From contig CAZXOC010000042.1 in assembly GCA_964642165.1 (NCBI GenBank), positions 1 through 34,961 of the forward strand: a stretch of 34,961 nt of DNA, read 5' to 3'. The first letter of the stretch is position 1, and each line of letters begins with the position of its first letter. Under the pieces are notes generated by a model. It was not told the DNA's origin and searched no databases. It saw only the letters and a list, made by a program, of their open reading frames with translations. Of the stretch, positions 32,053-34,961 are shown one piece after another. This DNA is from CAYRVX01 sp964642165 (GTDB lineage Bacteria; Planctomycetota; Phycisphaerae; SM23-33). A program made the position numbers and the translations under genes.

Positions 32053-33837
32053 GTGCCACGCTTCAGCGAGCAATTCGTCCAGCAGGTCGCCCAGGCAACG
32101 GACATCGTGGAGCTGATGGGCCAGTACGTCGCGCTGAAGAAACGCGGACGGGAGTTCGTGGGATTGTGCCCCTTCCACGACGACCACAAGCCCTCGATGT
32201 ACGTCTCCCCGGCCAAGCAGATCTTCAAGTGCTTCGTCTGCGGCGCCGGCGGGGGCGTGTTCCAGTTCCTGGTCCTCTACGAGAAGCTGACGTTCCCCGA
32301 GGCGGTGCAGGCGCTGGCCGAACGGGCGCACATCCCGCTGCCGGCCGACGCCCTGGGCCCGGCGGCGCCCCAGGGACTCAGCAAGACGGAGCTGGGCGAG
32401 GTGTTGGCGTTCGCGGCGCGGTTCTTCCGAACCGCCCTGCGCGGCTCGCAAGGTGCGTCGGCCCTGGACTACGCCCGCGGGCGCGGGCTGAGCGACGAGT
32501 CCATCGAGCGGTTCGGGCTGGGCTATGCGCCGCCTGCGTGGGATGCCCTGCTCCGGGCGGCCCGCGCGAAGGGCTTCCGCGAGTCGCAGCTCATCGCCGC
32601 CGGGCTGGCCGTCCCCAAGCAGGCCCAGCGCCCCTACGACCGGTTCCGAAACCGGCTGATCTTCCCGATCCTGGACCCGTCAGGGAAGGTCATCGCCTTC
32701 GGCGGGCGCGCCCTCGACCCGGAGGACCGCGCCAAGTACCTCAACAGCGCCGAGTCGATCCTGTTCGACAAGTCCGGCAGCCTCTACGCCCTCAACTGGT
32801 CGCGGGAGGCGATCGTCTCGTCCGGGCAGGCCGTCGTCGTCGAGGGCTACCTCGACGCGCTGATTCCCCTCCAGGCGGGCGTGGGCAACGTGGTGGCGAC
32901 GCTGGGCACGGCCCTGACGCCGCGCCACGTGCGGCTCCTGAGCCGCTACGCGAACGAGGCGGTGCTGGTTTTCGACGCGGACACGGCCGGGGCGAAGGCC
33001 ACCGAGCGGGCGCTGGAGCTGTTCCTCGCCCAGCGGGTGGGCGTCCGCGTGGCGACCATTCCGGCGGGGAAGGACCCGTGCGACTACACGCTGGCCGAGG
33101 GCGCCGAGGCGCTTCGGCGCCTGGTGAGCGGGGCGCCGGACGCGATCCAGTACGCCTGGCAGCAGCGCCAGGCGGCGTGGCAGGCCGCCGGCAGCAACCT
33201 CGCCAAGCGGCAGCAAGTCGTGCAGGAGTTTCTGCGGCTGGTCGTCACGTCCACGGCCTTCGACGCCATCGACGAGGTCCGCCGCGGGCAGCTCGCCCAG
33301 CACATCGGGCACATGCTCAACGTCTCGGCGGCGGACCTCCAGCAGCAGATGCGCCGCCTGGCCCGGCGGATGCGCCGCACCGCGCAGCAGCCCGGACGCC
33401 AGGGGGCCCCCACGTGGGACCCGGACCACGCCACCGCCCTGTCCCAGCGGCAGATCCTGGAGGTGCTGATCAACCGCCCCGACCTGTTCGACCTGGCCGC
33501 CGAGCGGATCGACCCCCAGGACTTCGGCGACCCGGAGCTCCGCGCCGTGGCCGAGTGCGTCTGGCAGATGGGCCAGGCCGATCGGCTCAGCCTCGAGGAG
33601 CTGCTGGCCTGCGAGGCGATGGCCCGGCGCGGCGGGCTGCTGACCGATCTGGCCGCGGCGGGGCAGCACCGCGGCAACCACGAGGAGACGCTCCGGGGCG
33701 CCGTGTCTCACATCCTGTACGTCCGGGAGATGCGCCAGCTCCGCTCGGCGCCCGGGGAGTACAGCGATGACGCGCTTCGCCAAATCCACCAGCGCGCCCG
33801 CGTGGGCGACGCCAGAAGGAGCCCGAAGATCACCTGA
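32053..33837 (+). CDS. dnaG: DNA primase DnaG, 594 aa
   Basis: DnaG makes RNA primers at the replication fork. The N-terminal CHC2 zinc finger is C39, H42, C60, C63 (CPFH and CFVC). The RNA polymerase domain follows with YDRFRNRLIFPI (195-206) and IAFGGRAL. The TOPRIM metal site is E264 (VVVEGYLDA) with D308 and D310 (FDADTAG). The C-terminal helicase-interacting region (about 450-575) is helical and divergent, as usual. The start is GTG at 32053, chosen because MPRFSEQFVQQV is where DnaG proteins begin; the ribosome site is weak (AAGGG). It follows RNase HI and precedes rpoD, an order resembling the macromolecular synthesis operon without rpsU. Confidence 0.96.
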   Translation: MPRFSEQFVQQVAQATDIVELMGQYVALKKRGREFVGLCPFHDDHKPSMYVSPAKQIFKCFVCGAGGGVFQFLVLYEKLTFPEAVQALAERAHIPLPADALGPAAPQGLSKTELGEVLAFAARFFRTALRGSQGASALDYARGRGLSDESIERFGLGYAPPAWDALLRAARAKGFRESQLIAAGLAVPKQAQRPYDRFRNRLIFPILDPSGKVIAFGGRALDPEDRAKYLNSAESILFDKSGSLYALNWSREAIVSSGQAVVVEGYLDALIPLQAGVGNVVATLGTALTPRHVRLLSRYANEAVLVFDADTAGAKATERALELFLAQRVGVRVATIPAGKDPCDYTLAEGAEALRRLVSGAPDAIQYAWQQRQAAWQAAGSNLAKRQQVVQEFLRLVVTSTAFDAIDEVRRGQLAQHIGHMLNVSAADLQQQMRRLARRMRRTAQQPGRQGAPTWDPDHATALSQRQILEVLINRPDLFDLAAERIDPQDFGDPELRAVAECVWQMGQADRLSLEELLACEAMARRGGLLTDLAAAGQHRGNHEETLRGAVSHILYVREMRQLRSAPGEYSDDALRQIHQRARVGDARRSPKIT

Positions 33838-33864
33838 TTCGTCGCTCCGCAGGTCCACGCCGGT

Positions 33865-33888
33865 CCCGCAGCCGGAGGAGCTTGCGGG
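33865..33888 (+). terminator. Possible hairpin between dnaG and rpoD
   Basis: CCCGCA (33865-33870) and TGCGGG (33883-33888) form a 6-bp stem, extendable by two pairs across a one-base bulge, with a GC-rich loop. No U-tract follows, so it could be a weak terminator or attenuator after dnaG. It lies before the rpoD promoter. Confidence 0.25.
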
Positions 33889-33910
33889 CCGCCGCGGGGG
33901 TGGCGCGCTG

Positions 33911-33940
33911 TTGACATCTGGACGATTGCTATAATACACT
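33911..33940 (+). promoter_or_regulatory. Strong rpoD promoter with perfect extended -10
   Basis: TGCTATAAT (33927-33935) is a full extended -10 (TG-n-TATAAT). TTGACA (33911-33916) is a perfect -35 but lies only 13 bases from that TATAAT. It is 18 bases from the overlapping TACACT (33935-33940), so two overlapping promoters are possible. The rpoD ATG lies 57 bases beyond the last box. Confidence 0.65.
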
Positions 33941-33996
33941 AATGGGTTCCGCTGCCCTTCTCCGCCGGGGGCGGCACGGTGTGCAGGAGTACCCGG

Positions 33997-34961
33997 ATGG
34001 CTGACCTTCTGAATCTGAGCATCAAGAGGCTGATCGAGAAGGGCAAGGAGCGCGGCTACCTGACGTACGAGGAGATGAACGACGACCTGCCGGACGAGGC
34101 CGTCTCTCCCGACAAGCTCGAGTCTCTGCTGATGACGCTCGACGAGCTGGGGATCGAGCTGCTGGACGAATCGGAGGTCGAGCAGCGCGAGACGTTCGCC
34201 GACGGTCGGGAGGAAACCGGAAAGCCCAAGCAGAAGGAGAAGCGGCCGGAGGAGCTCGAGGCCGCTACCAAGCGGATCGACGACCCCGTCCGCATGTACC
34301 TGACGCAGATGGGCGAGATCCCCCTGCTGACCCGGGCGCAGGAGATCGCCCTGGCCAAGAAAATCGAGATGACGCGGATGCACTTCCGCCGCCGCGTGCT
34401 CGAGTGCGACTACTGCATCCAGCAGGCCAGCGAGATCCTCACCCAGGTGCACGAGGGCGATCTGCCCTTCGACCGCACGATGAAGGTCTCCACGGCCGAG
34501 AACCTCTCCAAGGAGACCATCACCGAGCGCATGCCGGCTAACCTGGGAACGGTCCGCCGGATCATGGACGCCAATCAGGAGGACTGGCAGGCCATCCGCA
34601 GCCCGCGCGTCCGGGAGAACCCGCGCCGCAGGTGCACCCGCGCCCTGTGGCGCCGGCGCCGCCGGGCCGCCAAGCTGCTGGAGGAACTGAGCCTTCGGAC
34701 GAGCAAGATCCAGCCGCTGATGAAGAAGCTCCAGCACATCTCCGACAAGATGGCGGAACTGGACCGGGCGATCCAGGGCGCCGACCGCAACGGCACCCTC
34801 CCCGAAGACGCGGCGATCATGGGCGAGGAGCTCAACGGGCTGATCGACCTGGTCATGGAGGAGCCCCCCCTGCTTCGCAAGCGAGTCAAGGCCATCCAGA
34901 AGGTCTTCAACGACTACGAGCAGGCCAAGCGGGAGCTGTCCGGCGGCAACCTCCGCCTGGT
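33997..34961 (+). CDS. rpoD: Primary sigma factor RpoD (SigA), N-terminal part
   Basis: 321 codons are visible and the gene runs past the right edge. The start MADLLNLSIKRLIEKGKERG fits region 1.1, with KGYLTYEEMND-like and LDELGIELLDE segments. Region 1.2 is DDPVRMYLTQMGEIPLLTRAQEIALAKKIE. A charged non-conserved region follows, and the window ends in region 2.1 at AKRELSGGNLRLV, just before the core-binding and -10-recognition helices. It is the housekeeping sigma that would read the TATAAT-type boxes in this window. The ATG at 33997 has AGGAG seven bases upstream. Its own strong promoter lies directly before it, so it can be expressed apart from dnaG. Confidence 0.95.
   Translation, partial: MADLLNLSIKRLIEKGKERGYLTYEEMNDDLPDEAVSPDKLESLLMTLDELGIELLDESEVEQRETFADGREETGKPKQKEKRPEELEAATKRIDDPVRMYLTQMGEIPLLTRAQEIALAKKIEMTRMHFRRRVLECDYCIQQASEILTQVHEGDLPFDRTMKVSTAENLSKETITERMPANLGTVRRIMDANQEDWQAIRSPRVRENPRRRCTRALWRRRRRAAKLLEELSLRTSKIQPLMKKLQHISDKMAELDRAIQGADRNGTLPEDAAIMGEELNGLIDLVMEEPPLLRKRVKAIQKVFNDYEQAKRELSGGNLRL

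Noticed and set aside
33911..33935. TTGACA and TATAAT as one classical -35/-10 pair before rpoD
   Set aside because: The gap is only 13 bases, too short. The extended -10, or the pairing with TACACT, is the better reading.
1..34961. CRISPR arrays, insertion sequences, tRNA or rRNA genes
   Set aside because: I saw no regularly spaced direct DNA repeats, transposase motifs with terminal inverted repeats, or RNA-gene signatures. The only regular repeats are at protein level in the gene at 3370-5346.

Overview
The window is high-GC bacterial DNA with strong GC3 bias. Its family content is typical of Planctomycetota, probably a Phycisphaerae-like lineage: DUF1080, DUF6807 ('PmoA'), ThuA, Tat-exported Gfo/Idh/MocA oxidoreductases, CehA/McbA metallohydrolases and long TPR proteins. 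The lineage is inferred from family content only; no rRNA or tRNA gene is present. Genes are dense and no gene-free stretch exceeds about 240 bases.

Layout. (1) Positions 1-3260, minus strand: GNAT acetyltransferase, CehA/McbA-type PHP metallohydrolase, and the N-terminus of a probable GH51-like arabinofuranosidase that runs off the left edge. (2) 3370-5346, plus: an exported protein with about twelve repeats on an almost exact 26-residue period, family not recognised. (3) 5379-14611, minus: a five-gene run (TIM-barrel isomerase; ThuA-HEAT-discoidin-DUF6807 fusion; Gfo/Idh/MocA; DUF6807; Gfo/Idh/MocA). It is transcribed divergently from a tandem DUF1080 gene (14749-16074) and a glycosidase-like gene with an FN3 tail (16179-17894). 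(4) 18099-21185, minus: a membrane-anchored SGNH hydrolase with a TPR array. (5) 21413-23977, plus: an exported clan-A glycosidase with a carbohydrate-binding domain nested in the catalytic barrel. (6) 23985-26019, minus: mnmA and a GT9 heptosyltransferase-like gene. (7) 26139-27643, plus: a zinc-ribbon YqaA/DedA membrane protein, then a DUF433/DUF5615 toxin-antitoxin pair. (8) 27801-30518, minus: mnmE and, upstream of it, a cytosolic Gfo/Idh/MocA gene. (9) 30758 to the right edge, plus: C4 zinc-ribbon coiled-coil protein, RNase HI, dnaG and rpoD (cut by the edge), a macromolecular-synthesis-type cluster.

How it fits together. Regions 1-5 look like an exported polysaccharide/glycoside degradation locus. 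Its core (two exported oxidoreductases, tandem DUF1080, TIM-barrel isomerase, ThuA, two DUF6807 modules) fits a 3-keto-glycoside route, in which a sugar is oxidised at C3 and the glycosidic bond is then broken by elimination or hydrolysis rather than by a classical glycosidase. This is inference from family content. The right-hand 11 kb is housekeeping: U34 tRNA modification, replication priming and the primary sigma factor.

The most unusual items are the 26-residue repeat protein, the four-module ThuA/DUF6807 fusion, the nested glycosidase, and an MnmE whose switch II lacks the catalytic glutamate.
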